In this document: in pieces, positions 1 to 11,270 of the stretch
Position numbering within the stretch: position 1 is the first letter of the stretch
Layout of the letters: every line of letters starts with the position of its first letter
Assembly (NCBI GenBank): GCA_023105745.1
Contig: JALGQZ010000009.1
Location: 19,516,564-19,580,563 of the forward strand
Source of the DNA: Austropuccinia psidii
Lineage: Eukaryota > Basidiomycota > Pucciniomycetes > Pucciniales > Sphaerophragmiaceae
Direction of reading: 5' to 3'
DNA: 64,000 bases
The notes under the pieces: generated by a model
The model's input: only the letters and a program-made list of their open reading frames with translations
What the model was told of the DNA's origin: nothing
Databases searched by the model: none
Translations under genes and position numbers: made by a program

Positions 1-1116
1 AATGGTCTTTTGTGACTCTTTCACTTGTAGTATCTCATTACCCAACTTCTGTTGGATATACTCAAATGTTTTAAACCTTGTTATAATCCCTTTATTACAA
101 GTTTCAATTTGGTTTACAAGCTTTACAAGATCTTCTTCTTTGGAAAAGATTTATTCAATCTTTCCTCTTCCTTGTTTTTAAATTCCATCAGAGTTCTTGC
201 CATATTGAACACATTTTCCATGGCTGTCTTGACTTTCTTGGGAATCCTGTAATTCTGTTGGTAAGGCTTGTTCCACTTGGGATTTGCCTTTCCCTTTTCT
301 TTTGCTTGCCCTTCTGGTTGGTCTTTGGGGTTTCCTTGGGATTTTTTGACACTTTTTGAGGTGTATGTTTTCTTGTGGAGGCTTGGGGAGCTTCCACTAT
401 GCTGTTTTCCTTCCATCGGGCCGACGTTTTCTTCTGGTCCTCTTACAACATGCTTTTGTTTTAAAACAAAGCTTTTATCTGTTGGACTTGTCCTTTGCAA
501 GACATGGGTTTCCAACCCTTCAGAAGTTCTTCTGTCTTTTCTGGCCCCATGAACTTCTTCACTTGAAGATATGAGTTCATGGTGCCTATCAAAAGACTTG
601 GGAGAAGTTCCCACTCCTGCTGTTTTGCTGCCATAAACCAGTTCTTATACTGAGACTGGTATATCTCTATTGTTGCCTGCGGAAAGTGATTCAGGTCTAA
701 CAACAGAAATAGCAGTTATTTCAGCTTCTGGACTCTCCATAAGAGTGTCAAAGGTTCTGGCTAACCTTTGGGAACTGGTGGAAGTTCTGGCATCCTCAAT
801 TTGTGCCTCTCCTATGGGCTGACATTCTTGTCTTTTGGATTTATGACTTGAATGTCCTGGTCCAGATCCATTTGATTGGATGGAGTAGTTACTTCCACTT
901 CTAGTAGGAGTCATTTCAAATCAATATAAAGCAATTAAGACTAAGAAGTGGATTGAATTTACCAGCTTGATCTTTAAAGGGTTCTTTGGAAATTGAACCC
1001 CTTGGCGCTTGGCTAGTTTGAATTTCAATACTAGACTCTGAGGTTTCAGAGTCTGAAGAACTTTCTCTTATGGAATACACTAGAGAAAAAAAACTATAAG
1101 TTATTTTTTCAAACAA
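1..1116 (-). pseudogene. Ty3/gypsy ORF1/gag-like region, degenerate, minus strand
   Basis: This is the 5' coding part of a minus-strand LTR retrotransposon that runs off the left edge of the window. Four reading-frame pieces follow each other (1116-916, 914-645, 703-461, 614-123), and a coiled-coil-like stretch continues in another frame to base 1. They match, piece by piece and in order, the start of the element at 51359-52640: an N-terminal MTPTRSGSNY versus MPSTRLGASY, then a segment with NSYLQVKKFMG versus NSYLTEGKFLG, then YRIPKKVKTAMENV versus YRIPKIRQDAMENV. The frame changes between 461 and about 300, which indicates a small indel, so this copy is broken. No protease or polymerase is visible because the element is cut by the window. 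The family assignment rests on comparison with the second copy. Confidence 0.7.
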
Positions 1117-1624
1117 TATAAATAAATTATAAACTCAACTTATTGGATAAAGTTGTTTTCATGTAATTTATGGCAAATTACATCAAAAATAATGAAAAAT
1201 GTCTAAGATTAAACAAAAAATGTTTTTAGTAAAGATTTGTAATTTTTCAATTTTTTATTTGATTTTATATTTTCTTTAAAGAAATAATAATTATGCAATT
1301 AAAAATTTATTAATCAAAGTTGTATTATTATTCACTTTATACTATAATAACTCAAAGAATAAATTTCAAGTCTGTGATGTGATAATGCCACTAGTTAGAC
1401 AAAAGAAATTTATTCCAAGTCACTCAATAGTATATTGTTTCAAACAATCTTCTTAAGAAAAAAATAACTTTATTAATATTATAAAGATTATTTATGAGGG
1501 AAAAGTCCCAGAAAAGACAATATTAAAGTAAATATAGCAATTTTACGTCAAAAAATAGTAAAATAAGCTCTAGAATATGATTTATGTCCCAAAAATTGGT
1601 TAAAATTACTGCCAGGCTGACAAA
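1117..1624 (-). other. untranslated leader of the minus-strand gypsy element
   Basis: About 500 bases of very AT-rich sequence lie between the first reading frame of the minus-strand element and the LTR-like boundary at 1625. No coding segment is visible. The bases next to the LTR boundary, read on the minus strand, start TTTGTCAGCCTGGCAG, where a primer-binding site would lie. I could not match it to a tRNA 3' end. Confidence 0.4.
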
Positions 1625-3594
1625 TGTAAGGTTTGTCTATGAAACTCTTGATAATAGGGACAATATCAAGAGTACTATGACTGTCCTCAGTAGAAAAATA
1701 TAATATAATAAAATATTATAACCACAAATTTAAATATAGCTATTAAAAATAATTATATAACAAGATAAATTTAATTATTATTATATAAAATAATAATAAA
1801 AAACATATAATAATTATAATAAATTATAATTATTCTATTATTGTTATAGTCACTGACAATTACAACATTAAGAAGTTTAAAGCTCTTAATGAGACATTTA
1901 CACATGGAAAATATAAATATTTAACCACTTATAAATAATATATGAATATTATTTATAAAATAATTATAAAAGCACTGTGAAGAAAGAATTCTTATAGAAA
2001 AATTCTATATAAAAAAACTAATAATAGATAAAAGAGATATAGAATTTTAGAGAAAACTTCCTTATAATATTTATTTAATACAACAAGTCAAACAACAACA
2101 GTTATTATATTAAATAATAATTATTAGTTAAAAACAGGCCAAAAATCAATATTTTTAAATATAAAACAACTTTTTATAATGAAAATTATGATTAACGAGT
2201 TTTTTAGAGGAGTTTGTGGGTTTTAAAGGATATTTTATAAGATAAAATATATTATGGGTGATTACAACAATAATTTAATTTCTATGATTTCAATTATTTA
2301 ATTTAAGACCTATAAAGAATAAAATACTTAAGAAATATTTTAATAATAAGATTTTTATATAATAAAATTTGACCTGTTTGAATATCTAATATGATTGGAT
2401 TGATAATTGATGATGGACAAAAACAGTGATGAAAAGACTCTTTTTATGTCTACAGAGAAGCTCTCATGATTCATGATGGATATAGAGGGCGTTCTCAGGT
2501 CAAAACTGAAAAACCATGCTTAAAAATAAGGTTCTTAACTTCATGTAACTTATTTTTAATTCCAATTTGTAGTTACCAGTGTTATTCTTCGCTCCAAGTA
2601 ACTTAAATCCCCATTTAAGTTAATTATTTTAAGTTTTAATATAAAATAAGTTTATTTATATTAAATTTCATCACATGAACAACTTAAAAATAGAGTTTCA
2701 AGCAGAAATCTCTTAAACTCAATTTTTAATTAATTTTTAAAGAAATCTTAATTTTCTTTAAGTATAAGTAAAAAAGAGTAAATTTCCAAGCCAATTACCC
2801 AAGAAATCTGTTTACAACGAATACTTAAAATTTCATTTATATATAGATAATATTAAGTTGTAAGCTGTGTGACACTTTCAAGCAAATCCATTAAGAATTG
2901 GCTTTTTAATGAATTTTTAAAGTTATTACTATCTTTCCATGTAAAATAGCAATCCACACTAAGCCTTAGCTTTTGATAAGGTTCTAATGCTTGTAAGCTT
3001 AAAGGTTTATACTTATTCAAGCTTTTACAGGTCTCAAAACTTTAATTTCAAGCCTGCATATTGGGATTTACCCTTTGGAAGCTTAAAATTCCTGTCCAAA
3101 TTGGGAAAAAACCAGTTTAAACTTCAAGGTTGGATTGAAGTCTAATCTTAAAGTATAAATAATGTTGAAAATCCTCCAATACAGGTGGAAAACCTTAATT
3201 CAATCCTTGCAGATCAAAAACATTGGGTACCCCAGCTCTGTTTGGCCTTTTTCCGTTGTCCCATCTTTTTGTGTGGATTTTGCCCTTTTATTTATTTAAA
3301 GCCATACTATGGCCTTCAACACCTTTAAATTGAGCTCATGCAGGATTTATATTCTGTATGGCCAATCCTTAGCCAATTGATTAAATATACACAACACCTC
3401 AATTTTAACTAAAATTTTGGTAAGTTTGCATAAACCTTATGCAACTTTAAATTTTAGCCTATTTAAGCTGAAATTTAACAATTCTAAGAAAATTTTAAAA
3501 ATGTTATGTTAGTACTGTGAGATTCTTAAATCTTCCAATAACATAAGAACTAAGCCTTTTTGGGTATGACACCCTATGGCTGTACCCTAGGTCA
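1625..3594 (-). repeat. probable 5' LTR of the minus-strand gypsy element
   Basis: The segment starts on the plus strand with TGTAAGGTTTGTCTATGAAA and has TATCAAGAGTAC and TGTCCTC shortly after. The well-defined LTR starting at 9441 has the same order of blocks (TGTAAGGTGTGGATATGAAA, TATCAAGTAC, TGTCCTC), so this is a diverged relative in the same orientation. It sits where the 5' LTR of the minus-strand element should be. The right boundary is uncertain. I place it near 3594 because CTTTTTGGGTAT and a GGCTGTA block there resemble the other LTR's outer end. The interior is AT-rich with no gene. Confidence 0.45.
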
Positions 3595-4694
3595 TTTTTG
3601 GTGTAGAATACAGAAATGACATAATATTTATAACTTTGTTTATCCAAAAAAAGGTTATACTTATTTTTTGTTATTTTTTAATTAAAATTCAATTCAAAAG
3701 TCTGTTAAAGACTAAATCAGCTGTATATAAAATCCCTTGTGTCCTTATGAGTATGTAATACATACCTCACAGGATCACACTCACTGAAATTGTATCTTGA
3801 GAATAACAGTTATTCAAGTGATAAAAGTGGTGAATAAAATTAGATTATCACTGATACTGAAAAAATCTACAAATTTTAGGCTTCTGCCAAGCCTATGATG
3901 TCATCAAACCTAGAATTATAGTGATGACTTCATATAATGGTGTAATAATGAGATGCAATTGTTTAGGTATGATTTAATCATCACTAAGCCTTAAAACAGT
4001 GATACATTCCAGTGGATACCATCAGTAAATGTCAACTAGAAGCCTTTTGGACTATAGGATGGAAGGTTTTACTATAAATAGAGCTCTTTTTACTCTATTT
4101 CCTCCTCAGACTCATCGAAAATATTAAAACATTAAATTAAAAGGTAATTTCTTTCTTCTTTGTATATAAATTCATTATATTATTAAAGAAAAAATATAAT
4201 ATTCATTTCAATAACCAATCTTGACATGATTACATCAGCTTTGTAATTTTTTTTGTTATAATACTCTCGGAAACTCTAAATCCACATAAAATCAAGAAGA
4301 TTTATAATTTCTTTTATTTTCTTTGTAAATACAAATCAAATAAGCTTAATTTATCTTATTTGGAATAAATTCATCCAAAATTATTGTATTGAGCATCAAA
4401 AGGAGATTATTTTGACTTATTATAATATTTTCTCTCAATTATTATCTTGAATGTTTATTTGTTAAAATAAATAGTATTTGTATTAATACATGACATTAAT
4501 ATTAGTAACATTATTATTATAAATTGTTCTTTGCTATTGAATAACAATTTATTACACATTTCTTATTTTTTTGTAACAATAATAAATTGCCATAAATATA
4601 TTGATTATCAATGATTAATATATTTATTTTTAGACTATCATTCTTCCAAAATAGAAATAATAATATTATATTTATTTAATAATATAATTAGGGG
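3595..4694. other. AT-rich intergenic stretch, no gene seen
   Basis: I see no reading frame, RNA gene or clear repeat boundary here. The segment is AT-rich with poly-A/T runs and is probably decayed transposon sequence. Confidence 0.5.
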
Positions 4695-5832
4695 ATTGGT
4701 AAAAACACATAAGCTTTTACTAAGAACATGTAAGCCCTTATGTGTTGAATAAACAAAACTCGTCAGGCTCAGCTTTGAGCATTTTTATAATTTTTTTTGC
4801 CATATCCTTTCTGAAATGGGATGTGAAGTTCCCCAAGCTCTTTCAATTTTTTTGCCAAGTTCTCCATTTTGGCCAATTTGGCAAAATGGCTTATTTTTTG
4901 AGAAAAATTCATTCAGAGTGTTCCCACTTATGGATTTCCATTATTTATTTTTGAAACTAAAGGTAAAATTCTTGAGAATAAAAACCCAGAAGCCCAAAAT
5001 TCTGTGATTTTTTTCCAGGACAATTGTAGGCCCAAAAACTACCTTTTTTTACATTTTTTGTTCATGTTTGTAATTAAATTAAAAATGCCATTTATGAAAT
5101 CAATTTAATTCAAAATGTCATTTATGATAAGTGGAAGTTAGAATTCCATTTCTGGAATTAACAGTTCCATTTATGGCATCAAACGTTCAATAAATGGCAT
5201 CACAAATGACATAATCATGTCACAAATGGAATCAAGAATGAAAGACAGATGCCATTCATGGCCATGCAAATGGCATAAATGAAATTACAAAAGTTCTACA
5301 AATAGAATTTTAAATGCCACAAATGGAAATTTATGGCCTTAACAAATCCATTTATGGCATTAACTATTCCATTTATGCATTTAACATGCCATAAATGGCC
5401 TCAACAATGGCATTGTTAAGGCCATTCATGGTATTTTTTGGGCCTTTAACAATAGAATGAATGGCCTTAACAATGCAATAAATTCCCTCCAGAATGGCAT
5501 GAATGGCCTTAAAAATACCATAAATGGCCTTAACAATACTATAAATGTAATTGACAATGCCATTGATGGAATTACAAAATGCCATTTATGGCATTAATAA
5601 TGACATTGATTGCATCAACAATGCCATTTATGGAATTAATAATGCCCTTTATTGCAGTGATAATTACATAAATAGCCTTCAAAATTCCATTTATGGCATT
5701 AATAATGCCCTTTCTTGTATTGATAATGCCATTAATTCCATTAATGGCATCAGAATTACCATAGATAGCCATATTTCATTTTAAAACCACCCCTTAAATG
5801 TTTTTACCATGAAAATATGTGTTTTTACCAAT
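4695..5832. mobile_element. inverted-repeat (foldback/MITE-like) element with internal minisatellite
   Basis: A perfect 17-bp inverted repeat bounds this stretch: ATTGGTAAAAACACATA at 4695-4711 and its reverse complement at 5816-5832. A further partial copy of the terminal motif lies just outside, near 5880. Between about 5080 and 5780 the sequence is a degenerate tandem repeat of about 21 bp built on CCATTTATGGCATTAA-like units, itself partly palindromic. No transposase is present, so if mobile it is non-autonomous. I could not identify a target-site duplication. Confidence 0.45.
5080..5780. repeat. degenerate 21-bp minisatellite (CCATTTATGGCATTAA-type)
   Basis: ATGCCAT/ATGGCAT words recur every 21 bases or so with substitutions. 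Conceptual translations on both strands show a 7-residue period of isoleucine-rich units. That is the expected output of a repeat without internal stops, not evidence of a protein. Confidence 0.7.
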
Positions 5833-6059
5833 TGATTGCAAAGATACAATAGTTTTGAGTAAGAACACATAATATATTACGTGTTTTTACCAATTTTCTT
5901 ATGTGGGTTTACAAAAACCCTAAAATTATTTTACACCCTTATTATAAAAATTCTTTATTATTATGACTATTATTATTTCATTATTAAAATTTCATAACGA
6001 CATTGATATTACAATAAGTAAAATCTTTGTAATATTTTCTTATTGTTTCATAGTCAAAC

Positions 6060-6664
6060 CTTACAGTACTTGTCCAGCATGAATTGATTTAATAACTATG
6101 GAAACATGCCAGGAGAACACCCTGGAGAAATTCTTCAATAATCCTGAATGTGAAGTACTCATTGCATCCATTTCAGTAGCTCGAAGGGGCCTAAACATAA
6201 CTTTCACTAATATTGTCCATTTAATTGTGTGTGGACCCCTAAAATTATAACCAAATTTTTCAACTCTGATATCCACCTTTCAAGGAGCCCAATTGTAACC
6301 CAGCCATTGAGGCTCAGGCTTTTTATCAACTTCATTGTATTGGCAAACAACAAGCTGTGAAGGTTATTCAATATATCACTCCTCATTCAGTTGAGGTCAA
6401 CATGGCAAAGGTACCTTTCAAGCTCATCTGTGTCCCTGATCATATTACTATTCTCCAATCTTTCTCTATGGGAATCACATATTAAAATTACAAATAGGTC
6501 CAAGAAAAGAAAAAATCATTAAATGTGTGAGCCTTCCTGATATTATCTAATTTGATTTTGACAAAGTTGATAACTCATTTTCACCCCGTCACAGGTCCAC
6601 AATTATGAACACCATGAGATGGATTGAACTTCTTCAATATTTCCTCAATGAAAATGAGTAATAG
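6060..6664 (+). pseudogene. SNF2-family ATPase 3' fragment (pseudogene)
   Basis: The bases following 6060 match the last exons of the SNF2-type gene at 23040-23638. They include the segment coding NNPECEVLIAS, the exon around the DRLHRIGQ region (here damaged to a form close to IHRIGQQ), and the terminal exon ending in LNENE before a stop. Everything upstream, including the ATP-binding half, is missing. Splice-site regions are partly mutated. It cannot encode a working helicase. Confidence 0.75.
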
Positions 6665-6840
6665 ACAAATCTTGAAAAGGGACACTATAGTACAGTACAT
6701 GCAAAATCAAATTTTTTATTCTAGTTTATTTATCAGGTTTTTTTCCATTTAAGAAGTAATAATCAGATTGTATTACACCCACAAAAGCCCTTCACAAAAC
6801 CTTAATATTTCACTCTGCTAAACATCTATTTTTCTAGCTT

Positions 6841-8881
6841 ATTGTAGAGAAGCCCCATTTGTGCTAATAAAAGGCAGGTCAAATATCTTTAGTGCAAGAG
6901 TCTGAATCTTATTACAGTCTTTGAGCCAATCTTTATCAAACACCTGAAGTGATAGCCCTTCAGGAATATTACCATCATCTATCAATCAAATTTCTGGTAA
7001 TCAATCAATAGTTTTTTTACATTTTTTTTAATTCAATCACAAAAATCTAGGTCTCTATCAATTTTTAATACTAAATTATTAATAAATGTGAGGGGAAGTG
7101 TAATCCCACTCTGAGGTAAACTTGAATTCCATTTTACAATACCTCCTCTTCAACTGAGCATACCTAAGGGTCATTGAATTTCAATGCTAGAATTCAAAAT
7201 TTAACCATATCATGCCATTCAAGGGGGAGCTCACAGGTATGTGTAGAATGAATTATACTATGTTCAGAATTACTTCAAAATCATGAAAGTATAATATGAC
7301 TAAACCTTTGACATATCTTTTCAAGCCTTTTATTTCCCTGCTTTGTTATCAAATACTCCTCATTCTTTTGAACTGACTTGGATTCTCCTTTCAAATAAGT
7401 GAAATATTGCTCCATTAAAGCTGCAATGAAAACATAGTTATGATGATCCTTGTTCCAACAGTAATTATGATATTTGGTGCTCACAAATGCAAGGTGGAAG
7501 GTACGGTAAAACACCATAGACATCAAATTGTTGAACAGATGCTGCCACAAGCTTTGCCAGGCCCAAGTGAATTGCTTTAGTCCCAAATTGTGGAGTTAAT
7601 TTTGGAAATAGCTTTGGAAACCCTGAGACTGAGCTTGTGTTGGTTTCTCATTGATTAAATATTTGGGGACATATTCCAGATGACCAGCAACTTGAACTTC
7701 AGTTTCAAACTCTTCTGTTCTGGGTGGTGCTGGCAGTGAGGAAAAATCCTTCTCTTTCACTTTGAGTAGCAACAGGAAATGGGCATGTACAACTGATCTC
7801 ATCCCATGGAAATTATCAGGAAGTTCTGTTTTCAGCAATCTTTCTTGCTCCTTCTGGTTTGCATGTTTTGCCACAATATGAGCTTTGGGAGCCTGTTTCC
7901 TTGGCTGTATCATCTCAGATTGATCAAGCATACTCTGGGAAAGGGGCATCTGAGGACTTGTGAACTCACCATTTGACTGAGTCCTCTCCTCATGAACCAT
8001 GAAATTGTCCCTCCTTGGTTCATCATTTCTTTCACTTTGAGTCAGAGACATGTTCTTGTCCTCATCATTGAAAATTTTTTCTCTAGATGAACTGGCATGC
8101 CCTGTTCTTGGTTTGGAGGCATATGGATGATGACATGCAATGACCTTTTCTTTATGGACCAGAGGTGAAGATGCACAAAGCCCACAATATGGCATGAAAA
8201 TAATCAGTTAACAAATCAAAAGAAACATCAAAACTGAACATAATCATGATCTTTAATTGGCTCCTGAGATTTGAATGTCTTGCCTTTAGGTTCCATGCCT
8301 AACCAATGAAACAAACATATCAAATTATGAAAATACTTTATACTTAAAAATAGAAATGACTCACTTTAATGAAGTTTCAATTGCATATTTCCCTCCAAAA
8401 AACCACTGCTAGTAACATTTCCAATGGTCCTTTTTTTTTCCCCATCCACTTGTGTTCTATGTTTCACATGAGCCTGAGTTTCTGATGGAATATTGAGGGA
8501 TGGCTGTTTAATTTGAACAAAGGGTTCCTGGCAGTCCATAGGATTTCAACCAGGATTAAGGAGGAAGTAATGTGGATCAACCTTTGATTAAATTTCTGAT
8601 GTGCTTCCTGGTCCCTCAAACAAATTAATTTGTGTATCAGTGGAATTTGGGGCAATTGAAGTAACAGAAATATTTGTTAATAACCAGGTGCTTGAAATTT
8701 GAGCCATTGAGATTCCCACATCAATTTTGAGACCTGATAAATTCATTGAGGATGCGATAGGGGTCTTAAGTGGAATGTTGGGACTCATTTGTGAATGTGT
8801 TTGAACATATTCTATGCTAGATTCACTATCTGAGTCATGAACAGATCCTGAACGGGATTCATGTGGGTCAGAATATTACAT
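6841..8881 (-). pseudogene. Plavaka partner-gene pseudogene (copy 1)
   Basis: This is the diverged homologue of the minus-strand gene at 23811-25872. Long matching blocks survive, for example SMVFYRTFHLAFVSTKYH against SMVFYRTFRLALVSTEYH, and HHPYASKPRTGHAS in both. The start codon position reads as a non-ATG codon near 8880. A stop near 7588 and frame breaks interrupt it, and the C-terminal part before about 7280 is broken into short pieces. At the two codons where the giant copy has stops, this copy keeps sense codons (AAA and TGG). Confidence 0.75.
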
Positions 8882-9440
8882 AAGGGGTCAGAAACTACAG
8901 TAATATTTTGAACTTGATGAAACATCTTAGTATCATGAGAAAATAGAGTGATCTCAGATGAAATATTTCAACCGTATAATAGAGAAATTTTATCAATAGT
9001 GGGAACCAAGTCTCTCATGGAAGTCTAAGAAAGCTATGTTTAGGAGAATTCACCCAGCAAATTTTTGAGATCCTCAGCTTTTGTTGGAAATCACACTGCA
9101 TGGCCCACCATCATATAATGTGATATCTCCTTATTCTCAAAGGGGACCCATTTTACATAGTTCATCAGATTCAATAAAAAGTTCCAAATATCTTTCATTA
9201 CTCCTCCCCATTGTCACATTTTTTGGATTATCCAAACTTCCAATGAATTCGTTGAAATTCCCCAGCATTATATATCTCTGAGAGGGTATATTTACAAGGG
9301 ATTTACCCACAAAAGAGACATCACCTTTTTCATGAAAGGCAAGGCACTATAAATAACATCCTAACTCATGAAAATCCCACCTTCACCAACAAAATAACAA
9401 GACTCTAGCTCAACTCCAAACCATTATGTAATAGAGTTAT

Positions 9441-9835
9441 TGTAAGGTGTGGATATGAAACTCTGATAAAATATCAAGTACTTTTCCTGTCCTCAAAATT
9501 TGTATAAGGTAGAATTCTTTTAAAAATAGTAAGAAATAGTATTTTTAAAGATAAAACAGGCACATTTTATTGTTTTTAACTTTTTAAGTATAAAACAATA
9601 GTATAATAAAAATTTATTGTTTTACCAAAAATAAAGATTTATCCAAAAATACTCTACAAGAGATATTTAAAGCTACAAAAGAAATTTCTTCAAGAGCAAT
9701 TTCAATTGGAATTAATTGAGCAAAGTACTAAAAGAAATTAATTAAAGAACAAAGTCTTTAAAAAGATATTTAAAGAGAAAACATGCCCAAAAGTGACCAG
9801 AGTGAATTTGGAAACAAAGTGACAAAGTTAACAGT
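9441..9835 (-). repeat. minus-strand gypsy LTR, left part (interrupted)
   Basis: Read on the minus strand this is the 3' portion of an LTR of the family flanking the element at 49335-59311. It has the same blocks around TATCCACACCTTACA, CAGGAAAAGTACTTGA, and TGACCAGAG/CACTTTGTTTCC. It ends at 9835 with ACAGT and resumes at 31033 with AATGAAAGATGC, which are contiguous in the uninterrupted LTRs. The break is the insertion point of the giant DNA transposon. Confidence 0.9.
9833..9835. other. target-site duplication AGT (left) of the giant transposon
   Basis: AGT stands at 9833-9835 directly before the left terminal repeat and again at 31030-31032 directly after the right one. The uninterrupted LTRs at 50750 and 58915 have a single AGT here (ACAGTAATGAAAG on the minus strand). 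A 3-bp duplication is what CACTA-type transposases make. Confidence 0.88.
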
Positions 9836-9881
9836 CACCAGGGCGAATCTTGCGTCAATCGTCGGCGATTGACTTCACGTC
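9836..9881 (+). repeat. left terminal inverted repeat of the giant transposon
   Basis: It begins CACCAGGGCGAATCT and contains GTCAATCGTCGGCGATTGAC, an 8-bp perfect inverted repeat around TCGG, followed by TTCACGTC. It matches the reverse complement of 30984-31029 with three substitutions. The internal palindrome is identical at both ends and may be a transposase-binding site. Confidence 0.9.
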
Positions 9882-10020
9882 GCACCGCGGTCAGTATAAA
9901 ATCTTGCTTCAGTCTCGTTAGTGTCACTTTATAGTCACTGGATTTAGTGGGTCACGTCACGTCAGCGTCAAGACAACGTCAATTGTCACATGTGTCACAT
10001 GAGAATGTCACTCAAAGCCC
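9882..10020 (+). promoter_or_regulatory. left subterminal ACGTCA repeats
   Basis: ACGTCA occurs at 9954, 9959 and 9976, with further GTCA/GTCAC words between 9930 and 10010. The right subterminal region carries the reverse complement TGACGT five times. Subterminal repeats of this kind are transposase-binding arrays in CACTA elements. That role is inferred here. Confidence 0.6.
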
Positions 10021-10199
10021 AAACCCGTTTCAACACTATTCGCAACGTTCAGGTAATTTCACCTAATAGCTTCTGCCTCCCCGACGCTTAGCATGCTTAC
10101 GCGCCCGCACCACCCTCCAGATGAGACTCTGACACTGCCTGCCCCCCCATCTCCATCCTCACCACTCCTTACGCTTTCACACCCCCACCCTTACTATCC

Positions 10200-10735
10200 T
10201 TACGCTTGTGTAGTGCCCTCCCGACATGCTCCCGACACTGGTTACAATCCTTACGCTCGCGCAGTGCCCTCCTGACATGCTCCCGACGCTGCTTACGATC
10301 ATTATGCTCGCGCAGTGCCCTCCCAACATGCTCCCAACACTGCTTACGATCCTTACGCTCATGAAGTGCCCTCCCGCCATGCTCCCGACACTGCTCACCA
10401 TCCTTACGCTCACGGAGTGCCCTCCCGACATACTCCCGACACTGCTTACGATCCTTACGCTCATGAAGTGCCCTCCCGACATGCTCCCGACACTGCTTAC
10501 GATCCTTACGCTCGCGGAGTGCCCTCCCGACATACTCCCGACACTGCTCACCATCCTTACGCTCATGAAGTGCCCTCCCGACATGCTCCCGACACTGCTT
10601 ACGATCCTTACGCTCGCGGAGTGCCCTCCCGACATACTCCCGACACTGCTCACCATCCTTACGCTCATGAAGTGCCCTCCCGACATGCTCCTGACACTGC
10701 TTACGATCCTTACGCTTGCCTAGTAGGTACCCTCC
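10200..10735 (+). repeat. 51-bp minisatellite near the left end of the giant transposon
   Basis: About ten tandem copies of a 51-bp unit containing CTCCCGACA, CTGCTTACGATCCTTACGCTC and GTGCCCTC. Units alternate between GACATGCTCC...CATGAAG and GACATACTCC...CGCGGAG forms, giving a 102-bp higher-order period. Because 51 is a multiple of three, all frames on both strands stay open for long stretches. I do not treat those as genes. Confidence 0.9.
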
Positions 10736-10788
10736 CGACATGCCTCCGACGCCGCTTACCATCCTTACGCTTCCGTACTACATCCATA

Positions 10789-10814
10789 GTGTACGGTGGC
10801 TTGTTGGCGTACAC
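10789..10814. other. hairpin 1 of the palindrome family
   Basis: GTGTACG at 10789 pairs with CGTACAC ending at 10814, around a GTGGCTTGTTGG centre. It lies between the left minisatellite and the first gene. See the entry in findings for the six-member family. Confidence 0.65.
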
Positions 10815-11270
10815 AATGGACGCCATCGCCGAAATATGCTGAGTGGCCTTCTCTGCCAACAGGACCTCAGGGGAAATTGGTCAGTATATTCACAATGTTG
10901 TGGTTAGGGTTTAAATCATGAGACTCGCAAATTAAAACCTAATAAGTGGACTATTTAAGACAAGAATTGTGTCTCCTTTTTCGCCGACAAAATCATTTTA
11001 TTTCATATCATTCAAATGGAACACTTTGCTTAGTCCTTACCTCATGAGCGTTCAATAGTTCAAAAGTTGACTTTAGTAGGTTTCTCACTAGTCAACTTTA
11101 TTCAATGTCTCACAGGGAAGTGATTTCATTTGCATGATATGAAATAATTTGCAAAACATCGCCTCCTTCAATTTCCCGCCAAATCGCATTTTGCAAATGC
11201 GATTATTTTACTTCCACCTAGTTATCAATCAACTCGTCACCATCTATTTGCTTACTAAACTACCTCCGCG

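Larger units (their letters stand above)
6060..9440. mobile_element. old fragment of the giant Plavaka-like transposon (copy 1)
   Basis: This 3.4-kb segment is collinear with about 23050-26425 of the giant element. It holds the 3' end of the SNF2-type gene on the plus strand, then the partner gene on the minus strand, then the shared non-coding end with TTATGTAATAGAGTTAT. Substitutions are frequent and many CpG sites of the giant copy are TpG or CpA here. The homology stops at base 9440, directly against the LTR that starts at 9441, so the LTR borders or interrupts this older copy. No terminal inverted repeat is present in this fragment. Confidence 0.8.

Noticed and set aside
5373..5784. Isoleucine/asparagine-rich frames on both strands
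   Set aside because: They arise from the degenerate 21-bp repeat.
10200..10735. Regularly spaced repeats that could suggest a CRISPR array
   Set aside because: Units are directly tandem with no unique spacers, and the DNA is eukaryotic. The same holds for 15600-16225 and 30270-30690.
10169..10842. Long open frames on both strands (up to 197 codons) with 17-residue periodic proteins
   Set aside because: They lie wholly in a 51-bp minisatellite. A unit divisible by three and free of stops keeps every frame open, and there is no start or splice context.
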